Made by a program: the position numbers and the translations under genes. The notes beneath the pieces were generated by a model. It ran no database searches. It was not told where the DNA came from and saw only the letters and a program-made list of their open reading frames with translations. A stretch of DNA of 64,000 bases from Serpula lacrymans var. lacrymans S7.9 (Eukaryota > Basidiomycota > Agaricomycetes > Boletales > Serpulaceae), in the NCBI RefSeq assembly GCF_000218685.1, contig NW_006763294.1, forward strand, positions 1,167,130 through 1,231,129, in the 5' to 3' direction. Positions 1 through 11,493 of the stretch are shown here, in pieces. Each line of letters starts with the position of its first letter. The first letter of the stretch is position 1.

Positions 1-1674
1 GAGAAATATATACGGGGATGAGGATTCCAAGTTTGAAAAGAACGTGCAGGAAAACCGTAAGCGTTACGTGTAAAAACGATACTGCGGAGGATAAACGCAA
101 AGGACGGTTAGCTCCGATAAGGCAAAGGAAAGAGAAAAAGATGAAATTATACCTTCAGCTGCTAACTGGAATGGGAGTAAGAGCTCAAGGGGAAGAGCCA
201 GATGTTTCGCTGGTCATATACTTATACAGCGTGAGTGAGGGACGGGAGATGCCGCGGGTGCTCTCGACATACAGCGGATGTGTGGCGCCGGTTTGACGAT
301 CCAGCACAGCGTTCGCTGTCAAAATATGCCTTTGTTTCTGCTGTCCGGCCTCACAGGAATCTTTGATGCGGCCTTTCTTTCTTTTTCTTTCTCACATTTC
401 CCGGTCTTTGCTTCTCTGCGGGATATTCATTGAACCAGCATCTCGACGTTGGTGTATTATATTCGGAAGTCGTCACCACACGCTCGAGCTCGACGAGCTG
501 GAATGATATGTATAGGCTTAACGGTGTTTGTGATACTAGGCAGCTGTGGGGCCTAGTCCTTAACTTACATCATATCACAGTCTTGACAAGTTTGACAGCT
601 CATCTACGATGGAGATGGCATCACTGTTCACATTGTGTTCGTCAGATTTCAATTCGTAGCCCCTCATCTGAAGGCCAGACAGGGGTGCCATCATGCGCTC
701 ACTAAGGCTCACTGCCCTCAGAAGCGCACCTTGAAAACCTTGGAGACGTAGCCTTCTGACTCTAGACCACATCTCTCCTAATTCAGCTAACTTTCCACCC
801 ATTGAGGCCCGCCCCTCGTAGTCTTTTCTGGGACGCGAATGGAATATATGCGCCAATGGCAGACCCTGTCGACTTCTCATCATCCTGGGCCGTGATATCG
901 GCTGCACCATTCGCTCATGATTCAGTACATCAAATTTCGGGTCTTCCCTGCTCGTAACCACTTGATTCGACTACGCATCTCCACAACATAATCACAACCA
1001 ATGCATTTACGTCATTCCCCAATATCAGCCCAATCAGGATGAGAATATGTTCTTCTGCTTGCTTGTATGCGCATGATATACTTACTAGTTGCTTTGACAC
1101 ACTGCAAAGAAGCTTTACTATAGCGCGAGTCTCACAGCAGCATTATAGCAGCGAGACATTTTTGGTAAGTCCTCTTCTATATTTATATTTTCGCTTTCGT
1201 TATTGCATGTGACCTTGAAAGCCCGTTTTCTCCACCCTTCTTAAGACCTTGTAGTGCAACCTGGCAACCCCAGTACGTCAACACTCATTCTATCTTAGCC
1301 ATACTCAGGAGATGTCTTTCTTCGCTCCCCGACTCCTCTCTCCTCCCACCATAACAGAAACTGCATTCTCGGTCGCATGCACAATTTACGTCTGGGAAGC
1401 TCTGCAGGATAAAACGGCCCGTCCCCATCCCCATCAATACTCACAGGATACACTCTTCTTGTAAGTAATACTTCGTCGTGCTTCTTCCCAAATCATCTGA
1501 CTCACACAACACGCTCTCATCGTTCTTTCAGAGAAAAATAGTACTGTGACCATGGTCAGCCGATGCGACTCTTCAATCTTGAACCTTAGAGATCTGACCC
1601 CTGACTTTATTCTTCTGTAGGATTACAATGCCTACTTAAACTCGGCCTTCGAGCTGGGGCAGGAGCTCCGTGAT
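1..1674. other. Upstream region, no supported gene
   Basis: No recognisable coding sequence was found upstream of the fucosidase gene. The best open frame is 575-961 on the minus strand (128 codons, rich in Arg, Met and Leu). It matches no family I know and could be chance or an exon of an unseen gene. The last few hundred bases before 1675 are pyrimidine-rich, as is common in fungal promoters. No RNA gene was recognised. Confidence 0.4.
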
Positions 1675-4600
1675 ATGAGGGTCTTCAGTCTTCCTGCCTC
1701 CTTATCCTGGGGAGCTATACTCTCCTCCTTGGGGTTCGTAAACGCGCTTGTTGCATTTCCTTCCGTCGTAGTACCTATACAAAATGGTTTTAACAACCAA
1801 GCAGCTTCAGTGTACGGTGATACAGGTAATTTTGATGGCAATGGGTCAACCTTCGCTGCACAATACTTGCCACAAGGACCTTGGGTGTACGATGGAATTA
1901 CGGTATGTCGCAGCATTATAACATAGCTCGCATATATGTGTTCATCATGGTTGTAGTATGATCTACCAACCGTTTGGGGCGAAGGCGACGATAATCTGAT
2001 AGCTGAAGGCCAAAAAATTGAATTAACAAATGCAACATATATACACGAATTGCATGTTTTGTATTCTGGTGATGGGGCTGATAGTAAATTCCATTTTCTC
2101 CAATATATGCTCGCTGCTGATGCAGCTCATGTAGGTCAGTTCAACGGGACTTTCCAGCTCAACTACGAAGACAATTCTGTGAAAGAGCTTGAATGTGAGT
2201 ACATAAATGTCAGTCCTATTTACGTACCCTTACACGGAAACGTGAAAACCAGTCACAGGAAAAAACTGGTGGATGTGGCCAATACTAAACTGGGGTATAA
2301 TCCGAACGTAAGTAGCCAATTTCTTTACAGTACACTATTTATGCTCCAACCACACGCATATAGTCCATACTACTTTGTAGACTACGGATCCCGAAAGGAC
2401 TACAACTCCAGCCAGATCTTCGTGTGGTCTGTCTCTATACCATCCCGTGCCGCGCTGAAGAGCATCACTCTCCCAAATACTGCGAACACTGCTAATAGAC
2501 TGCACATCTTTGCCGTGTCCATTTCACCTTCTGTCGTACCCTCAGCTGAGGCGCCTCCTTCCGCACCTGCCTTGTCCATACGCGGGGCTCGCTTCAGCAC
2601 GCGTTGGGAGGACGTGCAGGGCCAGCAAGCTCAAGCAGTTGAGATTACATTGGCCAATCTCTTACCTGGTTCCATAGACGCTTCGTCGAACACGTCTATC
2701 AACTCAGAATATCAGATTGAAGTAACAGGGACTGGCGTCACCACTGTGTCTCCTGGCCTCGTGTATCGCCTCGTTCCCTCTGACCAGGCACGCGTGGATG
2801 TGCTGGTGCTGAATGACAATGGTACGGGTAATGCGACAATCACAATAAAAGATGCAAGTGGGAATGTCGTTGGCACATCAGATGGTTGGCCTATCTCGCC
2901 ATTGATAACAAATTGGATGCCGGATGAGGATGTTCTCAGTCTGCATGAGACACCCACTTGGGTGAGCCATCCTCTGATGAAGTCATGAACGTGATATGGA
3001 TTAACTCCTGTTCAGTGGAATCAAGCGAAATATGGGATATTGTGCGTGGCGACGTGAAGTTTGCTTGTGATACCAGCATTGACTTTTTTCCTAGTGTACA
3101 TTGGGGCATATACAGTGTACCAGCATGGGGCCCTCCCCATTCTTACGCGGAGTGGTACGAGTACGTGTTGCTTGAGCTTTCTTATCGATCTCGGATCTGA
3201 CTGCTGCTCAGCTGGTCCCTGCACAACCCACCTAACTCGAGCAGCCCTACATGGGAGCACCATCTGGAAACATTTGGCCCAGTATGTGACCACGTTTGCA
3301 GACTACGGTAAACATGACGTTGACTTCTTGTACTTAGGATGTCGTGTACGACGATTTCATCGCCAACTTCACAGCTTCGAAGTGGGATCCGAGCGCCTGG
3401 CTTGATCTTTTCGAGAATGCAGGAGCAAAATACTTTGTCCTTGTGACTGTAAGTATATTTCGTTATCTACTTACTATCTCTGTCGTGTTATTGCAACCGA
3501 GAGGGCTGAATGGTAGATTCGCAGAAACACCACGATGGTTACGGATTGTTCGATACCAAGAACACAACACATCGATCAAGTGTATACCTTCCTCCTTATC
3601 GCGACTTCCTGAGAGAGTTCATGGACACCGCGAAAGCTGATTACCCTAATCTGCACCGTGGGACCTACTTTTCTCTCCCGGAGTGGTGAGTATTTGCTAC
3701 CATACGCAGTGCTCCTTGTTACGATTGTAGTGATTCCTGTAGGTTCAATCCTTACTTTGCAAAGTATGGTTTCGGTCAGTGGCCAGGAGGGCTCGCGCAC
3801 AACGCGTTTAATGCCTCTGAAATCGAACCCTATACTGGTATCCTTGAGATCGAAGACTTCCTGGATGACTTGCAGTTGCCACAGATGCTCGACCTAGCAT
3901 TGGATTATGAAAGTGAGATCATGGTATGTGATATGGCAAAGTCCTGTTGAGCATTCAGACTAACGCATTGACTCTAGTGGTGCGACATCGGAGGGCCGAA
4001 CAAAACCCTTGACTTTGCAGCCCAGTTCTACAACAACGCGATGCAGACTGGAAGACAGGTCACCATGAACAATCGTAAGCACATTCGATGCCCACTTTTC
4101 ATTTAACTCTCGCTTTACCTATCACCCCATCACAGGTTGTGGTGCTGTCCCCGATTTCGATACCCCAGAATATGCGACGTTCGGTTCCCTCCAGACTCGT
4201 GCGTGGGAGACGAGTGAGGGCATGGACCCTTACAGCTACGGCTTGAACACCGCAACTAACGCGAGCGAGTACAAGAACGGAACGACGATCATCCAAACAC
4301 TAGTGGACGTTGTTAGTAAGAACGGGAACTAGTGAGTTCTAGTTCTTGATCGAAACAAGCCGATCAGTGGCTCTAACCGGTCCCACAGCTTACTTGATAT
4401 TGGACCTACTGCGGAGGGTGAGATCATCGCGCCCATGATGAATAACCTACTCGATGCTGGCAAGTGGCTGAATTATGCGGGAGAATGTGTTTACAACACA
4501 GTGCGTTTGAATTGCATTTAGCAAACGTTTATCTTGGCTTTTGGTAAATACATGATGTATCGATCACTGACATCCTGTTACTATGTTTGCAGACTTACTG

Positions 4601-4937
4601 GTATCAAGCTTCCCAATCCCCCACTGCTTCTGTGCGCTTCCTGTCTACGCCTACTACCTTTTGCGTCGTAGCCTTCGTGGAGCCATCTGACGGCAAGCTT
4701 GTCGTCGATTCTGGAGGTGCTGTGTTACCATTGATGGCAGGGGACACGATCGAGCTACTTGGGCCAAGTACGCCTGCCCCTAATTCTACGATTTCCTCCT
4801 CTACTTCTAGCTCGTCTGCAACATCACTCCCGTGGACTCTTGACGATGCAGGCATACTCACCATAACGGTGCCCGAAGGCCAAGTTGATCAAGTGCAGTA
4901 TGCATGGGCATTCCAAGTCACATACAAGCTTGATTAG
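1675..4937 (+). CDS. Secreted alpha-L-fucosidase, GH29
   Basis: Predicted to hydrolyse terminal alpha-L-fucose from glycans outside the cell. The first exon starts at 1675 with a hydrophobic leader (MRVFSLPASLSWGAILSSL), which decides the start. A long N-terminal beta-type region rich in N-glycosylation sequons follows, mainly in the exon near 1950-2960. The catalytic domain is spread over short exons: VHWGIYSVPAWGPPHSYAEW near 3095-3160, then KHHDGYGLFDTKN across the splice near 3450-3565. The GH29 nucleophile Asp lies in MWCDIGGPN near 3975-4005, and NYLLDIGPTAEGEI comes near 4330-4430. A Ser/Thr-rich C-terminal domain follows a final intron and ends at 4937. About eight to ten introns of 50-60 nt are needed, and all joins I checked keep frame. 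The family is certain from these motifs. The linkage preferred and the exact exon set of the N-terminal half, where one in-frame intron near 2310-2365 is possible, are not. Confidence 0.88.
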
Positions 4938-5846
4938 GTGATGATTGTATAATATGGGTGTACATCTTAGGAATCGCCTGGCGGTATGTAGCAGACTTGT
5001 CAATATTGTAACTACTGGTGTTGCATTGCGTATGTTTTAGGAATTTGGAACTTGTTTTGTGCTCACACTGCTCAGCCTGACGTTGTCAAGCGTTTTCTAG
5101 CTCAGCTCAACGTTTCTATGTGAATGAAATTTTGTGAGTACACGTGAACGGAGCATCATGAGATTCTGAGAGGAAAAGAAATTTCACGATCACGATGAGT
5201 TCGCAGTCACCGTTCTCCCAAGTGTGGCCCAATCAGACGATCGATGGTAGACAATAACAGCACGAGGCAATGTAAACAAGAATAAGCCAGAGTTCTTGAC
5301 TATGACATTCATGACAGGATCTCGTTGAAAGAAAGGGAAGTTCAAATTAGGAAATACAAGCTGTGGGATTCTAGATTTCCATTTCCCCAGCGAGCGCCCT
5401 CTATCAACGTTTAATTGCCGGCTCACCGGTTCACCGGAGCTACCGGAGGCACCTACAGATCCGATTCCCTGTCAAGTGGAGCATGGCGAACAATTGCAGT
5501 TTGACTGCTGTCATGTTCACCTATTATCTGGCTCTTGTCGTCATCGTCGTGGACGGTGACCTCGATAAGTAAACTGGAATGTTGGTACTGCGATATCAGC
5601 GGAATCAAACTTCCTTCCTTCCTAATCGGTATACAATGTTGTCCCTTGTGGCCAACACGTCTCAGTCACCGATCGATCGGTTCAATTGGGGGAAATAGAC
5701 AATAACGGGGCGATTGGATCAGCCTCACTGGAAGATAACAAAAGGACACGAAACGCGTTTTGTGTGCGTTCACAAGAAAGTTCTGTCTTTTGTATCGCTT
5801 TCTTATAAGTGTTCAACGATAGTACCCCTACAGATCATTCACAAAA
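4938..5846. other. Intergenic region
   Basis: About 0.9 kb between the fucosidase stop and the next start. I see no coding signal or RNA gene. It should contain the 3' UTR of the first gene and the promoter of the second. Confidence 0.4.
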
Positions 5847-6998
5847 ATGCAGTCCAAATCTATCAAGCTTACCTTTCCGTTTTCCAGATTATCCACAGAA
5901 CTCGCTCTAGAAATAATCAGGTTTGCAGCAGCACCTGACTTATCCTCGTCTAATGCCGTCCGTCGACCCGATAATCCATATGCCATTGCTCTCAGCCTTT
6001 GCCTCGTTTCTCGCGCGTTTCGTCACGCCGTAATCCCAGAACTACTCCACACCGTCCTGCTTTCCCGCTCATGCCATGTATCCTCGTTTGTCAATGCTCT
6101 GCGTATGCAGAAAGTGCATCACTTGAATGCACGCCATCTCCACGTCGATTACACAAGACATGTTCGTAGGATATGGGTAGATGAGTGCTGCGCACCACTA
6201 GTACCATCCCTACACTCTCACGAGAATATGCCATACGGTAGCATGTTCCATGATGAACAGACAGATTCGACAGATACACTGGATTATACACTTCTTGCAC
6301 CAGCCCTGCTCGCCGCCCCAGAACTTGCGATAAACTTTTCAGGTATCCACATCCTCTATTACGCCCTTGAGAGTGTCTGGTTCGCGCCTTCCCACAAACC
6401 ATCTTCACTACCCTGGCGTACCAAAAGCCTTACTCTCACGGGCGACTTCTGGCGCTGGCGGCCTCTCACAGGGACGGCAGAGGGTACAGCCTTCCTTGCA
6501 TCCCTTTCACGCATCGTCCTCTTGATACCATCGATCGTCGACATGCCGACATCATTCCTACCCAATGAACTTTTGAAAATGAGCAGTTCAGAGGTCTGCA
6601 GAATACCCCACTGGATATCTTCCGTTCCCTGGCATGCCTTCGCGCATCTCGAGCAGGTAGTCATACCTCTCGAGCGTTGTGCCAGCGTCAGCGAGTACGA
6701 GATGAAGCATGGGCATGTCGATGTAAACCTGTTAGTGCTCACCCTCCCATTGTCCTGCGAAGCAGGTTGGGTGCAACTCGTCCTCCAAAATCCCAGCGTG
6801 GGAGACGCATATAGTAGAGTTGAACGCATATCCGTTGCACTGCACGCCACGAAGAACGGCTGTGATTGTGGTCGGCTATTCTGCCAAGAGTGCAGTAGCA
6901 GTCGAGTGGACGAGCAGAGTAGTGCTGGTATCCTCCAGCTTGAACTCCATTATGATTGGGAAGAGGTATGGGCACGGACATGGGGGCTGGTTGGATGA
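5847..6998 (+). CDS. F-box-like domain protein
   Basis: Single-exon protein of 383 residues. The N-terminus reads FSRLSTELALEIIRFAA, then after a short linker YAIALSLCLVSRAFRHAV and IPELLHTVLL. This is the LP-x-ELxxxI ... LxxVSRxFRxxxxPxLxxxV pattern of basidiomycete F-box-like proteins, usually substrate receptors for SCF ubiquitin ligases. The rest shows no leucine-rich or WD repeats I can see. A Cys-rich patch (CDCGRLFCQEC) lies near residues 340-350. Such genes are numerous and fast-evolving in Agaricomycetes, and the target cannot be guessed. The F-box call rests on the first 75 residues only. Confidence 0.65.
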   Translation: MQSKSIKLTFPFSRLSTELALEIIRFAAAPDLSSSNAVRRPDNPYAIALSLCLVSRAFRHAVIPELLHTVLLSRSCHVSSFVNALRMQKVHHLNARHLHVDYTRHVRRIWVDECCAPLVPSLHSHENMPYGSMFHDEQTDSTDTLDYTLLAPALLAAPELAINFSGIHILYYALESVWFAPSHKPSSLPWRTKSLTLTGDFWRWRPLTGTAEGTAFLASLSRIVLLIPSIVDMPTSFLPNELLKMSSSEVCRIPHWISSVPWHAFAHLEQVVIPLERCASVSEYEMKHGHVDVNLLVLTLPLSCEAGWVQLVLQNPSVGDAYSRVERISVALHATKNGCDCGRLFCQECSSSRVDEQSSAGILQLELHYDWEEVWARTWGLVG

Positions 6999-8559
6999 AA
7001 CATTTCTGGGCCAGTGGAAAGAGTCGGAATTTGTGGAGACGAGGTCATAGGCCAGGCGCTTTATAGACATTGACCATCATTTAATCTTGCGCGATTACAA
7101 TAATAGTATCCTTGAGATTGATATTCAAACATACCCTTTGGCAGTTCTTGTAAAGCCTGGTGCAGCTTGTGGGGTTCGCCAGTGAATAGTTTCATGTTGT
7201 GTGATTGTGCTTCTTCTGGGGTATGACGTATATAGGGCCAAAATACTAAATTCATTTCGAGGTGTACCCTGAAATATTGCTCGACATGCAGCACGAAGGA
7301 GGATACCTCGGCTAAAGAGGAAGACCTTGATAACGTCGCCTATATGCGTGATTTTGTGTCGATGTTTGCATAAGTGATGATAGGTATAGCACATAGTCAG
7401 AAAGTATGACGTTGTGCAGAATACAACACATTCTCACCTCTTCACTTGATCAAGACTGTTGTTCAAGACCTTACTGGCTGGAAATAAGCACAATTGATTA
7501 GACTTTGGAAAAATATGATGTTGATGCACTACCTTACCGAATACTGATGTGTTGGAGCCTACTCGAAAAGCGAACTGCCACTGCGCGTCCGATGGTGATC
7601 CTGACGTCTGAGTTGGAGCACCAAAAAATAATCCGGCAAAAGAGGAAGATTATTATCTATGCTTGATATTTGCTCGAATGTAGAATCTAGCATGACCATC
7701 CATTCAAATTCGCCACATTGACATATTTTTCCTCGAGGATCTGAGCTGGAAAGCTGAATTTCGACCAACTATCCTACACCCACAACTAGTGGTGACAAGT
7801 AAAAAGATACATATTTGCACTGTAAAGATCTCATGGTGTTTAAGTTAGGAGAGCCGAGGTTTAATTGATGGTACTCAGCGTCTCTCGAGGTATCAATTGC
7901 CTATCCAGTACCATAGTACATTGGATAGGTTAACTAAGTCTAGCGTTGACAATGACCTATATTCAAGGCTGAGCGCTGAGCATCCAATGTCTGATGATCT
8001 GATCACGGTAATGAGTAGAATACAAAAAGTGCCACAAGTGTATTCCAGTCAAGGTGCTCTTCAAATGTTAGCTGAGTTAAGTCTGAGTTTTAATATAGCT
8101 AATTTTCTCTATCGGAGTTTCTCGCGGATATCGAGTCGCATGAGCTGTGATTGAACCGATACATATTTCCGAATAAGTCAGGTGTCGTTGAGAGTCTTTT
8201 AGCTTCACCCATATCGCTCTTGACTGGTAATGCTCGATACGCAGGGGCGAAGGCCTGAAATTTCACCAACTGTTGTTGTATAATGCACATGCTGCAGTGC
8301 AGTAATTTTCAGGTGATGAGTGACGATGGTCTGTATCTCCTGTTTTCATGGTCCTTGACATGGATAAACCTAGCAAGGATCATAGTCATAAGTGAAGGAA
8401 GCTCGTTTATAAGCATTTCTGGTTGAGGCTCTAATGTAATTATACTATCTAGGGCCAAATTCTATCGCATTCTTGACGATGATGAAAAATTTGATGTCAT
8501 TCGTGACTGACAACCTCTTTGAGAAGAATCCCAAAAGAGAAACCCTAAGCACTTGCTCA
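6999..8559. other. Intergenic region
   Basis: About 1.5 kb without a convincing gene. The short open frames on both strands have no family likeness, signal peptide or plausible splice extension. Confidence 0.4.
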
Positions 8560-8565
8560 TATAAA
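8560..8565 (+). promoter_or_regulatory. TATA box of first cysteine-rich gene
   Basis: TATAAA lies 79 bases before the start codon of the gene at 8639. The two paralogues have the same element at a similar distance (91 and 93 bases), which supports it. Confidence 0.5.
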
Positions 8566-8638
8566 TCGAAGCCTGCGTTTTCTTGCTGCCACCCAGGCTC
8601 CCAGATTCGTTCCACCACCACCCAGGCAATTAACCACT

Positions 8639-8951
8639 ATGAACTTCAAATCAATTGCTGCTCTTGTTCTTGTCGCAGCCACTGCACCCACCGTTCGTGG
8701 TGGACCACTTGCCTATGCAGCATGCCAGACAGGTAAGTGCATAGTGCCAGTGACCGTCTACCATCGACCCCGTATGTAACAGTCACCTTACAGGGTGTAA
8801 TGTGCTAGCAGTTGCATGCTATGGAGCTGCTGGATTTACTTTTGGCGTCACTGTTGTCGCTGGTCCCCCTGCCCTAATTGCTTGCAACGTCGGGCTCGGT
8901 ACATGCATGGCCACTTGCGCCACCGTTGCATTATTTGCGCCTACTCCTTGA
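8639..8951 (+). CDS. Small secreted cysteine-rich protein, copy 1
   Basis: Two exons, 8639-8732 and 8794-8951, with a 61-nt intron, encode 83 residues. A signal peptide (MNFKSIAALVLVAATAPTVRG) is followed by GPLAYAACQTGC. The mature part is short, Gly/Ala/Val-rich and hydrophobic (AACYGAAGFTFGV-like core), with six cysteines and the end GTCMATCATVALFAPTP. From memory it resembles a small fungal family often annotated as zygote-specific (Zys3-like) protein; that name says little about function. The start is fixed by the signal peptide and the TATA box at 8560. Two paralogues lie at 10008 and 18351, and this copy is the most diverged. The cysteines and hydrophobicity suggest a cell-surface or secreted peptide, but the role is unknown. 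Confidence 0.8.
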
Positions 8952-9916
8952 ATGCATCGAGATGCACGTCAGTAACAAGCAATCATATCGTATGTATCAA
9001 TATTTATTTAGCTTTGCTTTCCCGCCGTTCCTGAAATACAATACCCTCTTCATAATCAGGTTGTTCAAAAGATAGGCCAGCATTGTATGGGATAGGATAT
9101 TGCCTTTTGTCGTCCTGCGTAGTTGTTGTTCGATGACTGGCATTTCCACGAGCCGATTCATCCACTTTCTGTATAATGTATTACCCGACTCCGAAATGTT
9201 ATAACCTCTGAAACCACACTGCCTCAGGTCTCAGGGGTAGATACAGGATCACCACTTCCCCGTTCAATAATATAAGACGTATCGAAGTATCGAAGTAGTA
9301 ACCTAAACAATTAGCTACAATTAGCCAGTCTATCCACGATGCTATTCTATTCTATTCTAGATCAAAGGATAGAACCACCAGGGCTTTCGATACTACTACA
9401 CTCATTACCAGCGGTGAAGCTGGCGCAGAAGAACGGATTGCTCTGTATCTGATGATCGATGATCAGCCTCATTGACACATCTTCCTCGAGGAGTCCACTT
9501 GAAGCGTTGCTCGTGATTTCACTCAGGCGTCTGCTGAGTTAGTTCTGAGTTTCAAAAGGCATTGCTTCGTGGTTTCCAGAGTTAGTCGCGGGCAGTTATT
9601 CTCGTGAACTCCGTCTGAACAAGTCAGGCGAGTAAAACACCTTGTTCCACGTCCTCAAAACGATACCGACTCCTGATCATCAATGCCCTTACTGCTAGTA
9701 CAATACAACAAACTGTCTGAATAAGACCGCTAAGTGGTGTCATTCATAATAGACGCAGTCTCAAGCGCTCTGTGAAGTTTTGTAGACGGCATTGATAGTC
9801 GAACAATTGAATTGGTATGCTGTGGGCGTGCAAATTCTGACTAAATCCTGAGTCTAGGCAACTCCCTATGTCCAAATAAGTGTTGATAATCCCTTGAGGC
9901 AGTCCTGACGTATGCG

Positions 9917-9923
9917 TATAAAA
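9917..9923 (+). promoter_or_regulatory. TATA box of second cysteine-rich gene
   Basis: TATAAAA, 91 bases before the start at 10008, conserved in the duplicated copy at 18258. Confidence 0.5.
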
Positions 9924-10007
9924 GCTTCAGCGTTGCCTCGTTGTTTCCCCAGGGTCTCCCACCACCTCTCATTGCCCATCGAAACACAGACTGTCTGAAA
10001 TAGAGCT

Positions 10008-10318
10008 ATGAACCTCAAATCAACAGCTGCTCTTCTTGTGGTGGCCGCTTCTGCTCCTGCTGCTCTTGGTGGACCTCTTGCATACGCAATGTGCCAGACA
10101 GGTGTGTACATGGCACCATGTTCGTCTGTCACAGACACCGCATATATCTTCACTTCACAGATTGTAACAGACTAGCGGTTGAGTGTTATGCAGCTGCTGG
10201 ATTCACGTTTGGCGTAACTATTGTTGCTGCCCCTCCCGCCATAATGGCTTGCAATGTCGGGCTCGGTACATGCATGGCCACTTGCGCCACCGTTGGGTTA
10301 TTCGCCCCGACGCCTTAA
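10008..10318 (+). CDS. Small secreted cysteine-rich protein, copy 2
   Basis: Exons 10008-10101 and 10161-10318, joined across a 59-nt intron, encode 83 residues. The signal peptide MNLKSTAALLVVAASAPAALG precedes GPLAYAMCQTDC. It is almost identical to the copy at 18351, differing at a few sites including D/G before the second Cys, R/G, and E/A before the third Cys. All six cysteines are kept. Intron position and phase are the same in all three copies. The charged substitutions Asp, Arg and Glu occur only here, so this copy may have drifted or specialised. Function unknown. Confidence 0.8.
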
Positions 10319-10969
10319 GGAATAGTCGTAGTAAGTGGCGAGCGGATATGTTACGTGACTCTGTGTTTACGCAGCTTCTCCTCGCGCTGCTGGTGTCCAG
10401 TGACCCTTTCTGTCATCCCGTCCAAAGGAATGCTGTCATCAGGAAAACGGGGATGAGCTGTTATGACTAGATGGAGCTGAGAATATATTGTGTTAATGTT
10501 CAAAGAGACACGTTACTTAGTATCCCATCTGTCTAGTATTCCATTTGATCAGGTGACTGTACGGCGACGATGTTTATATTCTTTCCTCCTTCTTTTTCTT
10601 CTCCTCAGTTGGTTCTCTGACAACTGAGGGTATGTTTCTTATCCGTTCTTCTTCTTTCTTCACTTCTGATATACTACATATCAAGTCGTTTGGATTGATC
10701 TATTGATAAGATAAGAAGCTCAGATCTCGTTACAGAGTCTGAAGTGATACGTGGCAACCAGGCCCTCATTATAGGTAAGTAAAATAATGGAATCAAAAAC
10801 TTGATGGTATATATGTTGCATATCATACTATCTCTCACAATACTTTCATTATACACTACTTTCTACTCTCTATCAACTCTCTCACTTCTAATACTCCGAG
10901 TTTTATCACCTTACATAATCACTGAAGTTTCCCACACTTACTAGAAAAACTCGTCAGAATAGCTTTGAC

Positions 10970-11446
10970 ACCTCAGTCTTCTGCCCAAAGACTGAGGTAA
11001 GTCAATGTATTCTCAAACTCACATTTCCACATTATGGTTCAATAATTTCAGACTCGTATAGAAAAGGTCTGTATTCGGGAACATGTACCTATGGTTCAAT
11101 AATCTTTAGGTACATGATTAGTAAAGTATTGTAGTTGGGATAGGCTATGAGGTACTCACTTCAGACTCGTATAGAAAAGGTCTGAAGTGAGCCTCTGTGC
11201 ACGAGTGGCTTATATACTGCTGCTCGCGCCAAAGCGTCAGTCTTACAAAAATCCTTGTCCCGCTTTAAAGTGTAGACATACAAGCGTATATACAGAAATC
11301 CTATTGTTTGTTTAGTAGCTTAGTGAAGCGGCGAGTAGCTTGTCCTTGCTTGTATTCCAACACACATAGCTAATCACTATACCTTAGTATCATTTCACTA
11401 TAGGTATATATCATCATAATATATCAGTCTTCTGCCCAAAGACTGA
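10970..11446. repeat. Cluster of five short inverted repeats with shared loops
   Basis: Five stem-loops were read directly. 10970-10998 has a perfect 11-bp stem and loop CTGCCCA. 11049-11071 has a CAGAC/GTCTG stem with loop TCGTATAGAAAAG. 11082-11116 has a perfect 10-bp stem. 11155-11191 has a perfect 12-bp stem with the same TCGTATAGAAAAG loop. 11424-11446 has an 8-bp stem with the same CTGCCCA loop as the first. The region is otherwise AT-rich and has no coding signal. It may be a foldback repeat family or a structured transcript. Confidence 0.7.
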
Positions 11447-11477
11447 GTACCCATTTCACTATAGTTCATAGAACTTA

Positions 11478-11493
11478 GGGCCCGTTTGGCAGC
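11478..11493 (+). repeat. Possible terminal repeat of a DNA transposon
   Basis: GGGCCCGTTTGGCAGC, preceded by TTA, looks like the ends of many eukaryotic cut-and-paste elements, including PIF/Harbinger with TTA-type target duplications. I could not find the matching inverted copy near 17.4 kb. The sequence near 11975-12000 only weakly resembles the complement of the region just inside this end. It could be the left end of the element below or of a separate degenerate MITE. Confidence 0.3.

Larger units (their letters stand above)
9428..10436 (+). repeat. Segmental duplication, left block
   Basis: This roughly 1 kb block is closely similar to 17652-18778, in the same orientation. Shared stretches include the region before the promoter (CACTCAGG.GTCTGCTGAGT and the CTGTCTGAATAAGAC region), promoter, gene and 3' flank ending in CCAAAGGA.TGCTGT. 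It carries cysteine-rich gene copy 2. Confidence 0.85.
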
